Positions 1 through 8,767 are shown, counted from the stretch's first letter. The stretch: DNA of 64,000 nucleotides from Candidatus Lernaella stagnicola (GCA_030765525.1 JAVCCK010000030.1:19629-83628), one strand, 5' to 3'. Numbers and translations are program-made. The notes: a model not told the origin generated them from the sequence alone.

Positions 1-1050
1 CAGCGGGCCAAGCAGGAAGCGCAGACGCTGGTCGCCCGTCGCGGCGAGCAATCCGAGGAGGCACGTACCAGGCAAAATGCGCACCGGGAACAGATCGGCG
101 TGCTAACCAGCGGCTTGTCGGAGAAGCTCGACACGTTGGAGCAGGCCGAACGCGCCGCGGTGGAAGTGCGTGAAGGCGTGGACGAGAAAGTCACGACCGT
201 CGAGCGGGCCGAAGCGGCGCTTAAGATGTTGCGGCGTGATATCGAAGGCTACGAGAAAGAGATTCACTCGTCGGATCTCAGCGCGTCGGAAATCAAGATG
301 AAGTTCGAGCATCTGGCCGAACGCCTGATGGAAAAGTATGAGATGGCGTTGGAAGACATTCCCGAACCGGCCGACGAGGCCGAAATCGACACCGAGGCGC
401 TGCGGACGCGCGCGCGGGAAATCTCCCAGAAAATTTCGCAAATGGGCGAGGTCAACCCGAACGCGGTGGAAGAATTCGCCGAACAAAAGGAACGCTACGA
501 CCACTACGAAGCGCAGAAACTGGACCTCGATAACGCCATCGAAGAGTTGCGGCGCGCGATTGCCAAGATCAACAAAACGAGCAAAGAACGCTTCGAGCAG
601 ACCTTCAATTTGGTCAACCACAAGTTCGGCGAAGTGATGCCCGTGCTCTTTGGCGGCGGCATGGCCCGCCTCGTGCTGACCGAACCGGATAAGCCGCTCG
701 AAACCGGCATCGATATCGTCATCCGCCCCCCGGGCAAGCGTTTGACCAACGTGACGCTGCTGTCGGGCGGCGAGAAAGCGCTGGCTTCGATCGGCCTGAT
801 ATTCTCGATCTTCCTGGTCAAGCCCAGCCCCTTCTGCCTGCTGGACGAAGTCGACGCGCCGCTTGACGACGCCAACATCTACCGTTTCAACAAACTGGTG
901 AACGAAATGGCGGCGCACAGCCAGATCATCTTGATCACCCACAACAAGTCGACGATGGAAGTGGCCGACCGCTTGTTCGGCGTCACGATGCAGGAAAAAG
1001 GCGTTTCCCGCATGGTGAGCGTCGAGATGGTGAAGGACGAACTCGACTAG
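1..1050 (+). CDS. smc: Chromosome segregation ATPase SMC, C-terminal part (5' end outside window)
   Basis: The reading frame is open from base 1, so this is the last about 349 residues of a larger protein whose start lies to the left. The first part is charged and helical, consistent with the returning arm of the SMC coiled coil. The C-terminal ATPase head half is clear: the ABC signature LLSGGEKAL near residue 252, a Walker B segment FCLLDEVDAPLDDAN about 25 residues later, and the D-loop and ITHNKSTME switch region. SMC dimers with ScpA/ScpB organise and segregate the chromosome. A GTG at 100 is only an internal codon. A strong terminator follows directly, so the gene ends its transcription unit. 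Confidence is high for the family. Confidence 0.95.
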   Translation, partial: QRAKQEAQTLVARRGEQSEEARTRQNAHREQIGVLTSGLSEKLDTLEQAERAAVEVREGVDEKVTTVERAEAALKMLRRDIEGYEKEIHSSDLSASEIKMKFEHLAERLMEKYEMALEDIPEPADEAEIDTEALRTRAREISQKISQMGEVNPNAVEEFAEQKERYDHYEAQKLDLDNAIEELRRAIAKINKTSKERFEQTFNLVNHKFGEVMPVLFGGGMARLVLTEPDKPLETGIDIVIRPPGKRLTNVTLLSGGEKALASIGLIFSIFLVKPSPFCLLDEVDAPLDDANIYRFNKLVNEMAAHSQIILITHNKSTMEVADRLFGVTMQEKGVSRMVSVEMVKDELD

Positions 1051-1073
1051 TTCCGCGCAACGACAATCTCACG

Positions 1074-1100
1074 GCCCACCTCATTTGGGGTGGGCTTTTT
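1074..1100 (+). terminator. Rho-independent terminator after smc
   Basis: A perfect 7-bp stem (GCCCACC at 1074-1080, GGTGGGC at 1089-1095) with an 8-base loop is followed at once by five T. It lies 24 bases after the smc stop. Confidence 0.9.
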
Positions 1101-1117
1101 CATTTGGTGATAAACGG

Positions 1118-1144
1118 AAAAAGCCGACCCAGTCGGGTCGGCTT
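1118..1144 (-). terminator. Rho-independent terminator of the tol-pal cluster
   Basis: A 10-bp perfect inverted repeat (1121-1130 with 1135-1144, loop AGTC) is followed on the minus strand by a U-run (A tract at 1118-1122). It closes the minus-strand unit that ends with the OmpA-like gene. Confidence 0.9.
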
Positions 1145-1175
1145 GATAGATTCGTCGTCTTGTCAGTCGGCGTGT

Positions 1176-1910
1176 CTAGTCGAGGGCGGAATTGAGCAGC
1201 ACATTCGTCGGCCGCTTGAACAAGACCGTGATTTCCACCTTCCGCCATTCGGGTATCGCCTTGCGCGAGGCATTGGCGCCGATGGCCCGCGTCGCCGGGG
1301 TTTTGCCCAGCGCCTGCATGTACACCTTGGAGCGGGAAATACCGTTTTTCGACAAGTAGTACCGCGCCACCAGCGCACGTCGGCCGGCCAGTGCGGTGTT
1401 GTCTTCCACGGTGCCGGGCGGGTCACAAAATGCCGAAATCAGCACGTAGAATTTGTGCTCCTTGGCCATGCCCTTCAAGAAGGCGATCGCTTTGTCGAGC
1501 TCGGCGCGCGATTCGGCGTTGATTTTGTTGGAGTTGTAGTCGAAGTAAATGACCGCTTTGAAATTCTTCAGTTCGTCAGGCGCGCCGTGAACGTTGGGCG
1601 CTTCGCCCCCGTGGACTTTGGCGGTCTCGGCGCATTTTTTCGCCAGATCAGCCAGATTAACGGTCTGCCCCGCAACTATCCCGGCCTCGTCGTCTTCCTC
1701 GTCGGCCAACAGCAATTCGGCCTGCTTGAGTTTCAACTCGGCGCTCTGAAACTCTTGCGGACACCATTTGTCGGCACCCTGGTCCTGAGCGTCGGCCACG
1801 GCCAAACGAGCCGCTTCGACTTGGGGTCCGGCTCCCAACGGTTGGCTGGCGCATCCGGCCAACATCGCCAGAATGGAGACGGCAAACACGACAAAGATCA
1901 TCCTTCTCAT
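1176..1910 (-). CDS. OmpA-family lipoprotein (second Pal-like protein of the tol-pal cluster)
   Basis: The 244-residue product starts with a lipoprotein signal peptide with lipobox LAGC (Cys near residue 20), so it is predicted to be lipidated. A helical Ala/Glu/Gln-rich stretch follows. The C-terminal about 110 residues are an OmpA-type peptidoglycan-binding domain: the YFDYNSNKINAESRAELDKA start and the Pal-like FCDPPGTVEDNTALAGRRA segment. OmpA domains bind meso-diaminopimelate in peptidoglycan non-covalently. It lies about 100 bp downstream of cpoB on the same strand and ends at a terminator, so it is the last gene of the tol-pal cluster. It shares layout with pal (2940-3629), suggesting an ancient duplication. 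Which of the two is the TolB partner is not provable, but the upstream one fits Pal better. Confidence 0.85.
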   Translation of the reverse strand: MRRMIFVVFAVSILAMLAGCASQPLGAGPQVEAARLAVADAQDQGADKWCPQEFQSAELKLKQAELLLADEEDDEAGIVAGQTVNLADLAKKCAETAKVHGGEAPNVHGAPDELKNFKAVIYFDYNSNKINAESRAELDKAIAFLKGMAKEHKFYVLISAFCDPPGTVEDNTALAGRRALVARYYLSKNGISRSKVYMQALGKTPATRAIGANASRKAIPEWRKVEITVLFKRPTNVLLNSALD

Positions 1911-2010
1911 GGTCTTCCTCCCGGACGAAACCGTGCCGCCCGCACGAAAGGTTGGTATTCCTCTGATTTAGAACGCTTATACCGCGATTGCCGGTACCGT
2001 GCAAGTATTC

Positions 2011-2838
2011 TCAGCGCAAGCCTTTCAACTTCTTGCGGGCCACGATCGCTTCGCGGCTCTTGGGAAATGACGCGATGACTTTTTCGAAAAACAGCTTCGC
2101 GTCGGCCGGCTGCCCGACTTCGTAAAACGCCACGCCCATGTGCAAGTAGGTCGGCGCCAAGTGACTGCTGCGGGGGTAATCGGCCGACAAGGTGTCGAAG
2201 GCCAGAATGGCGTCCATCCAACGGCCCTGTTTGAAATGCGATTCGGCCAGATAGAACTGCGCCGTGTGGGCTCTTTTGCTCTTGGGATAGAGTTTCAGGA
2301 ATTCCCGAAATTTCACCTTCGCGGTTTCCAAATTGCCCTGGTTGAACAGCGCGATGGCGGTCTTGAGAAGATCCTGCTCTTTCGGTTTCTTGCCAACATC
2401 GACTGGAGCAGTCGTCACGTTCGAAGTGAACACTTCGAGGTTGCCTTTGTCGACGTCCCGCAGGCGCGCCCGCTTTTCGAAGGTGACCAGGCGCTTGTCC
2501 AGGGCTTTAAACTGGCGGCCCAATTGCCGCCGCAGGAGGGTGATTTGCTCGGGTGAGAGCTGGCCGCCGCGCGCCATCTCGTCGAGTTTCCCCTGCAAGA
2601 TACCGACTTCCTGCTGCAACTGTTCGAAACCCAGCACGGCGTCGCCGGCCATCTGCGAACTGGCGTCGAAACGCGATTTGAGATCGGCGACTTGTTGTTC
2701 CAGCGTGTCGACTCGCGTATTGAGGCCCCCGACACTGGCTTCGAGTTGGTTGCCTTGCGAAGTCTTAATGGGGCAACCGGGAAGCATCAGTGCCATAAGT
2801 CCAAGAGCCAGCGCGGCCAAAAGCCATCGTTTCACCAT
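2011..2838 (-). CDS. cpoB: Cell division coordinator CpoB (YbgF), coiled coil plus TPR, lipoprotein-like
   Basis: The 275-residue protein has a hydrophobic signal ending LMLPGC, which could act as a lipobox although Pro at -2 is unusual. Residues about 30-110 form a trimerising coiled coil (heptad-rich, LNTRVDTLEQQVADLKSRF). The C-terminal about 120 residues hold tandem TPRs of the YbgF type (AIALFNQGNLETAKVKFREF, then SKRAHTAQFYLAESHFKQGR). In Proteobacteria CpoB links PBP1B and TolA to coordinate envelope constriction. Its place after pal matches the standard tol-pal order. A terminator-like hairpin separates it from pal, so it may be made at a lower level. Confidence 0.92.
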   Translation of the reverse strand: MVKRWLLAALALGLMALMLPGCPIKTSQGNQLEASVGGLNTRVDTLEQQVADLKSRFDASSQMAGDAVLGFEQLQQEVGILQGKLDEMARGGQLSPEQITLLRRQLGRQFKALDKRLVTFEKRARLRDVDKGNLEVFTSNVTTAPVDVGKKPKEQDLLKTAIALFNQGNLETAKVKFREFLKLYPKSKRAHTAQFYLAESHFKQGRWMDAILAFDTLSADYPRSSHLAPTYLHMGVAFYEVGQPADAKLFFEKVIASFPKSREAIVARKKLKGLR

Positions 2839-2875
2839 AACGCACCTCGTCTGTCGATTCGGTTCGGCGGTAAAG

Positions 2876-2909
2876 AAAAAGCCCGGGGGGCATGTGACTC
2901 CCCCCGGGC
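2876..2909 (-). terminator. Terminator or attenuator between pal and cpoB
   Basis: On the minus strand a 10-bp GC-only stem (2881-2890 with 2900-2909, 9-base loop) is followed by UUUUU (A tract 2876-2880). It lies between two same-strand genes, so it probably ends most pal transcripts with partial read-through into cpoB. Confidence 0.85.
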
Positions 2910-2939
2910 GATGTACGCTATTGCGTTTGGCTATCCGTC

Positions 2940-3629
2940 TTATTTCGTCATCGCCGAAATCTCGACGCGACGATTAAGCTGGAAACCCTTTTCGGTCAAC
3001 GCAGCGCTGAACTTGGTGGTCTCGCCACCAGACTTCTTGGTCAGCCGGGCCGGAGCCACGCCGGAAGCAACCAGGAAGTTGTATACGGTGGCCGCACGGC
3101 GTTCGCCCAAAGCAAGGTTGTATTCCTCGGTACCGCGGATATCGCACCAGCCGGTAAGCTGGAAACTCCACGCCGAGAACTTGCCCTTCAACTTGCCCGC
3201 TTCGTCTTTCAAACCAAGGATCTGATCCTTACGGATGCCGTACTTGTCATAGTCAAAGTACGTGGTGTAGGTCTTTGGTTTTACGACCGGTTTGGGCGGA
3301 GCCGGGGGCGGCGGCGGAGGCGGAGCCTTCGCTGCGTCTTTTGCCTTGATGGCACACATTTTGGCCACGTCGTACAGGTTTTTGGCCTGCTCGAACAGCG
3401 GCATAGCAATATCCCACTCTTCGGCAGCGTCAGCTTCCAACGCCTGTTTCATGGTCTGCTCGGCGGCAGCCCACTCCGTGGCACAGTACTCGTCAGCTTC
3501 GTTGGCTTTAGCGGCAGCTTGTGCATCAATGGCGTTCTGCTTTGCGACATCATAGCCTTCGGGAGGCCCGCAGCTCGCCACGAGGAACATGCTGACCAGA
3601 GCCAACAAGATGAACAAGGTCCTTCTCAT
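2940..3629 (-). CDS. pal: Peptidoglycan-associated lipoprotein Pal
   Basis: The 229-residue protein has a clear lipobox (FLVASC, Cys near residue 20). An Ala/Glu-rich helical region (about 25-105) resembles DUF4398-type segments. It is followed by an unusual run of seven Pro and further Pro/Lys as a spacer, then an OmpA domain in the last 110 residues. The Pal signature GWCDIRGTEEYNLALGERRA is present. Pal anchors the outer membrane to peptidoglycan and is recycled by TolB/TolQRA. The start has an AAAGGGAGG ribosome-binding site. Standard Pal proteins are about 170 residues, so the extra helical domain and poly-Pro spacer are distinctive here. Confidence 0.93.
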   Translation of the reverse strand: MRRTLFILLALVSMFLVASCGPPEGYDVAKQNAIDAQAAAKANEADEYCATEWAAAEQTMKQALEADAAEEWDIAMPLFEQAKNLYDVAKMCAIKAKDAAKAPPPPPPPAPPKPVVKPKTYTTYFDYDKYGIRKDQILGLKDEAGKLKGKFSAWSFQLTGWCDIRGTEEYNLALGERRAATVYNFLVASGVAPARLTKKSGGETTKFSAALTEKGFQLNRRVEISAMTK

Positions 3630-3737
3630 GATACCTCCCTTTCGTCACCTTGATAGTTTCTGAACAACGTTTCTTCACTCTGTCATTTGATCGCTTGCAA
3701 TATAACTCACAAAAGCGTCAATGCAAACGCCCAAAAG

Positions 3738-5159
3738 TTAATTTAAGAGCCTAGGAGACCACGCCGGATTCTTATCATCGACCCCTACTTTTGTCAAACG
3801 TTTTGTATAGCTTCCGTCGACATTGAAAATTCTTAAGGTCCTTCCGGCCCCTTCGCGCGTGGTCATCGCCAAAGCCCGGCCGTCGGGCGAAAAATGCGGG
3901 TATTCGCAGGCGGCAAAGCCGTGTCCCTGCGTGATGTTAATAGCATCGGTGCCGTCGGGAGCGATCATCAAAATGTGGTACTGCCCGCTCTCCCGCGCGC
4001 TGTAAACGATGCGCCCGCCCTTTTCCGTCGAGGCCCAGTCGGGGCTCTGATTGTACGCGCCGTGGTAGCTGGCGCGCTGCACCTCGCTGCCGTCGCTTTT
4101 CATCGTCCAGATTTGCGGCCCGCCGCTGCGGTCGGACACAAATGCGATACGGTCGCCCCGCGGCGACCAGGCCGGAAACAGTTCGATCGCCCGGCTGACG
4201 GTCAACCGTTTGGGTTTTCCCCCGCGTGCGGAAATCGTGTAAATCTCCATGTTGCCATCGTAGCTGATGGCCAGGGCAATGCGGCTGCCCGAGGGCGAGA
4301 AGCGCGGGCTGAGAATCAATCCCTTGACTTTGAACAACAACTTCGGTTCGCCGCCGCGGGCCGGTATCGAATAGAGGTAGTTAAAGAGATCCTGTTCGTT
4401 GCGGTTGTTTTCCCAGGCGAAGACGATTTGGCTGCCGTCGGGCGACCAAGTCGGGTTTTTCGCCTTGCCGAACATCGTGGTCAGCTTGCGCAGGTTCCGC
4501 CCGTCCAGGTCGATCACATACAGTTCCTGAGGCAGCGTCGTGTCTATTCCCTTGCGTGAGACGAAGGCGATCTTGGTGCCGAACACACCCTTCTGGCGTG
4601 TCAACTCGTACACGAGGTCGTTGCCCCACTTGTGCACCATCAAATACCAGTCGGCGGTCTTGCCGGTGTATTCTTTACCCAGCAGCATCATTTGTTGCGG
4701 CACGTGGTAGAGACGGAATTGCACGGTCACGCGGTTGCCGTCGAGCGCGAAATTGCCCTTGATCAAATACTCCGCCCCGATCGGTCGCCAATCATCAAAG
4801 CTGAAGGTGCCGGGCTTCACGCCGGCCGTGTGCGGATTCTCGACATACAGTGCGCGGTCGATCACGTCGAAGCGGCCCGTCATGCGCATGTCTTCGGCGG
4901 TTTCGTCCGCCAGCCTTTTAGCCAACCCCATCGTGTCGGCGCCCGTCCCGGTGTTTTTGAAAAAGGGAACGGCGATCGGGTCCTTCTTCACCGTCGGCAA
5001 GCCTCCGACATTACCGAAGATATCCACCGCGATGCCGTCGCCCTCCTGAGGCGGTGCGGGTTCCTGATCGAGCAAACCGGCCATGAGCGCCGGTGTGCCG
5101 AAAAACGCGGCAAGCGCTGCGAGGGTGAAAACGAATAAGGAAAGCTTGGACCATTTCAT
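3738..5159 (-). CDS. tolB: Tol-Pal system periplasmic beta-propeller TolB
   Basis: The 473-residue protein has an N-terminal signal peptide (KLSLFVFTLAALAAFFGTPA). An N-terminal alpha/beta domain (about 40-170) is followed by a six-bladed WD40-like (PD40) propeller with repeated SPDGSQIVF, SPSGSRIAL, SPRGDRIAF and SPDGRALAM motifs. TolB is the periplasmic partner of Pal and TolA. I place the start at ATG 5159; a TTG one codon upstream (5162) is an alternative. The gene lies 21 bases after tolA in the cluster. Length matches the family. Confidence 0.95.
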   Translation of the reverse strand: MKWSKLSLFVFTLAALAAFFGTPALMAGLLDQEPAPPQEGDGIAVDIFGNVGGLPTVKKDPIAVPFFKNTGTGADTMGLAKRLADETAEDMRMTGRFDVIDRALYVENPHTAGVKPGTFSFDDWRPIGAEYLIKGNFALDGNRVTVQFRLYHVPQQMMLLGKEYTGKTADWYLMVHKWGNDLVYELTRQKGVFGTKIAFVSRKGIDTTLPQELYVIDLDGRNLRKLTTMFGKAKNPTWSPDGSQIVFAWENNRNEQDLFNYLYSIPARGGEPKLLFKVKGLILSPRFSPSGSRIALAISYDGNMEIYTISARGGKPKRLTVSRAIELFPAWSPRGDRIAFVSDRSGGPQIWTMKSDGSEVQRASYHGAYNQSPDWASTEKGGRIVYSARESGQYHILMIAPDGTDAINITQGHGFAACEYPHFSPDGRALAMTTREGAGRTLRIFNVDGSYTKRLTKVGVDDKNPAWSPRLLN

Positions 5160-5180
5160 CAACGAAACCTCATTTTCCGA

Positions 5181-5948
5181 CTAAGGTTTTTTGCTTTTCG
5201 GGTGAAAACGGACGGTAATGCCCTTCTCACGCATGTCTTTTTCCAACAACTGGGGCGGCGGCGGCAGCGGGCTGGCTTTCGTAATGGCCGACAGGCAACT
5301 GCGGTCCAGCGGTTCGAAACCCGATCCCTTGGTGATGATCTTGTTCGTGATACTGCCCGAGGAAGAAACGTAGATCCGCACTTTGACCGTCGTGCGCAGA
5401 TATTGATCCGGCAGGCCGCCGGGGAACGACCATACCGAAAGGATGCGCGATTGGACATTGGAAATGTATATGCCCAGCACTCCCTTCGTGTTGGTCGTGC
5501 CGGTGCCGCCCCCGCCGGTGGAATCGACCAGCGCCTGTTTCTCGCGGACGCGTTCGATGGCCCGCATGCGCGCCCGATCCTTCCAGCCCAGGCGATTGCT
5601 TGTAACATCCCGTTTTTTCGTTATTTTCACGGCATCGGCGCTGGCCTTCTGCCGGCGCTCCTCCATGATGTCCTTCGCCTTGCGTGGATCGGAGCGCCGC
5701 ACCGCCTCCTGGTTGCGGTCGGGAGCCTTAGGCCCCAAACCCGGCCCCTTGGGCAGGTTGTAGGACAAGTCGACCTCGATCGCCTCCGGCAACGCTTTGT
5801 GTTGACTGCCCAATACGTCGGGAGCGAAGGCGAAGATAAGAAAGGCGGCGATGTGAAACGCCAAGGAGATCGCGATCATTTCTCCCAGTAACTTTTCCGG
5901 ACTGACTGAGAGAAGGTATCGAAGTCTGATCGGCGACCTCTTCAGCAT
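5181..5948 (-). CDS. tolA: TolA/TonB-family energy-transducing protein
   Basis: The 255-residue protein has one N-terminal membrane anchor (about 23-45, MIAISLAFHIAAFLIFAFAP) after a short basic cytoplasmic tail, a charged middle, and a C-terminal TonB/TolA-like domain (about 160-250, ISNVQSRILSVWSFPGGLPD). It starts one base after the tolR stop, so the two are translationally coupled. Its place between tolR and tolB defines it as TolA by context, but it is much shorter than E. coli TolA (421 residues) and lacks the long Ala/Lys helix. TolA couples the proton-driven TolQR motor to TolB-Pal. Confidence 0.88.
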   Translation of the reverse strand: MLKRSPIRLRYLLSVSPEKLLGEMIAISLAFHIAAFLIFAFAPDVLGSQHKALPEAIEVDLSYNLPKGPGLGPKAPDRNQEAVRRSDPRKAKDIMEERRQKASADAVKITKKRDVTSNRLGWKDRARMRAIERVREKQALVDSTGGGGTGTTNTKGVLGIYISNVQSRILSVWSFPGGLPDQYLRTTVKVRIYVSSSGSITNKIITKGSGFEPLDRSCLSAITKASPLPPPPQLLEKDMREKGITVRFHPKSKKP

Positions 5949-5949
5949 C

Positions 5950-6372
5950 TCATTTCTCTTGCGGCGGTTGGGTGATCATGGAAAGCTTCGTGGCGCCGGC
6001 CTGCTTCGCCAGGGCCATGGTTTGCACGACCACGCCGTAAGACACATCTTTGTCGGCGCGCAGATACAGGGTTTTGTCGGCTCGCTCCGCGAAGATTTCC
6101 TGCAACTGCTTGCTGAGTTGTTCCATGGGTACGGCGGTGCGCTTGATGCTCAAGCCGCCGTTTTTGTCCACTACCAGGATGACAGGCTCCTGCTCGTGTT
6201 GTTCCAGCGGTCCGGCTTTCACTTCCGGCACGTTGACCGACATGCCTTCCTGCAACATCGGCGCGGTCACCATAAAAATTATCAGCATCACCAACATCAC
6301 GTCCACCAAAGGCGTCACGTTGATTTCGCTCATTAGGCGGCGATGGCCGCCCCCGCCGGTGCTTATGGCCAC
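5950..6372 (-). CDS. tolR: Biopolymer transport protein TolR (ExbD family)
   Basis: The 140-residue protein has the ExbD/TolR layout: short cytoplasmic N-terminus, one transmembrane helix (about 20-42) with the proton-binding Asp in NVTPLVDVMLVMLIIFMV, and a periplasmic domain. The start is GTG at 6372 behind a strong AAGGAGA site 7 bases away. With TolQ it forms the proton-driven motor of the Tol system. It follows tolQ by 22 bases. Confidence 0.95.
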   Translation of the reverse strand: MAISTGGGGHRRLMSEINVTPLVDVMLVMLIIFMVTAPMLQEGMSVNVPEVKAGPLEQHEQEPVILVVDKNGGLSIKRTAVPMEQLSKQLQEIFAERADKTLYLRADKDVSYGVVVQTMALAKQAGATKLSMITQPPQEK

Positions 6373-6394
6373 GATCTATCTCCTTCGCCCGCTT

Positions 6395-7135
6395 CTATTT
6401 AAGAATGTGGCGTTCCAATATATTCATGAACTCGCTGGAGAAGCTCTCGATGCTGCCCTCCAGGCTGCGCAATTTCGCCGAAAAGTGATTGTAAAACACG
6501 ACGGCCGGTATCGCGGCGAAAAGCCCGACCGCGGTGGCCACCAACGCTTCGGAGATGCCCGGCGCCACGACGGCGAGCGAAGCCTGCCCCGACGCGCCGA
6601 TGCTCTGAAAGCTGTCCATGATGCCCCAGACGGTGCCGAACAAGCCGATGAAGGGCGCGGTGTTGCCCACGGTGGCCAGGAAGGGAATCGCCTTTTCCAG
6701 TTTGGCGATCTGGTCGGCCGCCGAACGCTGCAAGGCGCGGGCGACGTTTTCGCGCGCTCCGGCGACGGTGCTGCGGGTCATCGGGGCGGGCCCTTCGGTC
6801 GTGTAGGCGTCACCTTGCTGGCGAAAGCGCTTCAATTCCTCGAAGCCGGCGGCGAACACTTCGGCGACCGGTGCGTGGATCAGTTGCTTGCTGTGCCGGT
6901 GAATGTCGTCCAATTGACGCGATTCCCAAAACGCCCGCAAGAAGATTTCGTTCTCGTTTTGCGCACGGCGCAACAAGAGCCACTTCAAGAAAATGATCGC
7001 CCAGCTCACAACGGAAAAAACAACCAACAGTGCCAGCACCGACTTAACGACCAAACCGGCATCCTTGACCAAGTCAATGACGTTGGCCGATTCGGCGGGT
7101 ACCTGCGCGATGACACATAGAATTTGTTGAATCAA
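6395..7135 (-). CDS. tolQ: Tol-Pal system motor protein TolQ (MotA/TolQ/ExbB family)
   Basis: The 246-residue protein has three transmembrane segments (about 24-50, 140-160 and 180-205) and the MotA/ExbB channel motif region GNTAPFIGLFGTVWGIMDSF. It is the proton channel subunit of the TolQ-TolR motor. The start appears to be TTG at 7135, about 10 bases after GGGAG. It is the first gene of the tol operon, with a promoter at 7181-7209. Confidence 0.94.
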   Translation of the reverse strand: MIQQILCVIAQVPAESANVIDLVKDAGLVVKSVLALLVVFSVVSWAIIFLKWLLLRRAQNENEIFLRAFWESRQLDDIHRHSKQLIHAPVAEVFAAGFEELKRFRQQGDAYTTEGPAPMTRSTVAGARENVARALQRSAADQIAKLEKAIPFLATVGNTAPFIGLFGTVWGIMDSFQSIGASGQASLAVVAPGISEALVATAVGLFAAIPAVVFYNHFSAKLRSLEGSIESFSSEFMNILERHILK

Positions 7136-7180
7136 AATGGTTCATCTCCCATAGTAGAAATCGACTTTCGGTCGGCGTCA

Positions 7181-7209
7181 AAAGTATTGCACAATGTCCG
7201 GCAAGTCAA
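7181..7209 (-). promoter_or_regulatory. Sigma70-type promoter for the tol-pal operon
   Basis: Read on the minus strand, TTGACT (7204-7209) is separated by exactly 17 bases from TACTTT (7181-7186), about 45 bases upstream of the tolQ start. Prediction from motif match only. Confidence 0.65.
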
Positions 7210-7381
7210 GATTTTCCACCATTTTCGATAGCTTGAGTAAGAAACACGATCTCGCGACACGGCGTGCGAATCGTCTTAACTTCCTTGGAACCCCACTGCA
7301 CACAAAAGGTTGCACGCCTCCTGGCCGATGACTCTGTTTTGAGTTAGATTAAGTTGTTTGGTCGGCTGCCGGGAGGAATGG

Positions 7382-8767
7382 ATGAGACTGATTTCGAAAA
7401 TACTGATTTTTTTCGCGATTGCGATGTTAAGCGTCACGTTGGTTATCGTCTCCTGCGGCGACGATGATGATGACGACGACGACAATGACGAGCTCGAAGA
7501 CGTGCCCAAGGTCTACGACACGACGATCGACGGATGGGCGTTCGGCGACGGCTTGTACCGCTACGCGCAGGGCCATTGGAACAAGGAAAGCCAATCGCCC
7601 TTCAACGTGCAGGTTATCGGTTCCGTGTTCACCGACCGCAGTTACGGCTTCGTTTACAGCGGTCAGCGCATATACCAGTACCGCGCCGGCGACTGGATTC
7701 CCGTCAACAATTCCAACTTCCCGCCGGGATCGATCACCGACGCCACCTTCATCCCCAACGGCTCGGCCTGGTTCGCGGTCAATAACGCGTACGGCCGCGG
7801 CTCGCTGGTCGGCGTTACCGAAGATGCTCAACCGATGATCTTCGACTCGGAAGGAACGCTCGCCTCCGTACCCCTCAAGCTCTCGGCCCTCTTCCAGGTC
7901 CCCGAGGACAACGCGCTGCACCTGTGCGCGGTCGTGCCCGAGGCGACGGACTACTTCTTCCAACACCTCCGCTGGGACGGCACCACCGTGACCTCCGAGG
8001 TCATGTTCCGCATCGATTTCATGCCGGTCGATCCGCCCGCCGATGACGACGACACCACCACCGACGACGACACGACCGCCGATGACGACACCGCCGGCGA
8101 CGACGACCAACCCGAGTGGTTGCAGATGGTCGATATCCTCGACATGAAAACCGCGCCCGACGGTACTATCTGGGCCGCCGGTTGGGATCGCGCCGATGAT
8201 GCCACTCCGCGCGGCGCGCTCTGGCACCGCGTGGCCAACGGCGAAGAAATCACGTGGGAGCGCACGTTGCTGGAAACCTCCACCGGCTGCAAAACGACCA
8301 TGGCGAAAAAATTCGTCTACGCCCCCGACACCGGACGCGCTTTCGTGATCGCCGATTGCGGCAACTCGCAGATCTATCGGCAAAACGACGACGGCTCTTG
8401 GTCGCAGATGCTACTGCCGGGCATCAAAGGCAGCACCTACCGTATCAACGACTTGTCCCTGGTCACCGAAACCAAGGGGTGGGCCGTGGGTTATACCTCC
8501 GACAAGAACGCGCCCCTGTTGCTGGTGCGCAGTACCGCGGGGTGGGAGATCGCCGACGCACGTACCTTTGACGTCGGCGACGAGTTGTTCAGCGCGGCCC
8601 TCTATTCGGTGCAGTCTCCGGGCGGGTTCTCCGACGACGACACCACGGCCGACGACGACACCACCACCGATGACGACACCACCGGCGACGACGATACGAC
8701 GACCGACGACGACACCACGGCCGACGACGACGACCTTGTGGGAGACGATGACACGGTCGGCAGCTAA
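7382..8767 (+). CDS. Lipoprotein with poly-Asp and Asp/Thr linkers, function unknown
   Basis: The 461-residue product starts at ATG 7382, five bases after GGGAGG. Its signal peptide ends in the lipobox VIVSC, and the lipidated Cys is followed by Gly and eight Asp. Two folded regions rich in Trp/Gly/Asp beta strands follow (about 45-215 and 250-430), reminiscent of beta-propeller repeats. They are separated by an Asp/Thr linker at about 219-245. A second Asp/Thr tail (DDDTT-type units) ends the protein, without the terminal CxC seen in other Asp-tailed proteins here. The product is probably a membrane-anchored surface or periplasmic protein. It is followed 42 bases later by the 8810 gene, likely co-transcribed. 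No enzymatic motif is visible. Confidence 0.8.
   Translation: MRLISKILIFFAIAMLSVTLVIVSCGDDDDDDDDNDELEDVPKVYDTTIDGWAFGDGLYRYAQGHWNKESQSPFNVQVIGSVFTDRSYGFVYSGQRIYQYRAGDWIPVNNSNFPPGSITDATFIPNGSAWFAVNNAYGRGSLVGVTEDAQPMIFDSEGTLASVPLKLSALFQVPEDNALHLCAVVPEATDYFFQHLRWDGTTVTSEVMFRIDFMPVDPPADDDDTTTDDDTTADDDTAGDDDQPEWLQMVDILDMKTAPDGTIWAAGWDRADDATPRGALWHRVANGEEITWERTLLETSTGCKTTMAKKFVYAPDTGRAFVIADCGNSQIYRQNDDGSWSQMLLPGIKGSTYRINDLSLVTETKGWAVGYTSDKNAPLLLVRSTAGWEIADARTFDVGDELFSAALYSVQSPGGFSDDDTTADDDTTTDDDTTGDDDTTTDDDTTADDDDLVGDDDTVGS
8629..8762 (+). repeat. Asp/Thr-coding low-complexity repeat (gene tail)
   Basis: Repeated GACGACGACACCACn-like units encode the DDDTT tail of the 7382 lipoprotein. A shorter array of the same kind lies at 8038-8107. 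Such arrays are prone to slippage in steps of 3 or 15 bases. Confidence 0.8.

Noticed and set aside
3292-3555. A Gly/Ala-rich plus-strand frame
   Set aside because: It is the complement of the Pro-rich spacer of Pal.
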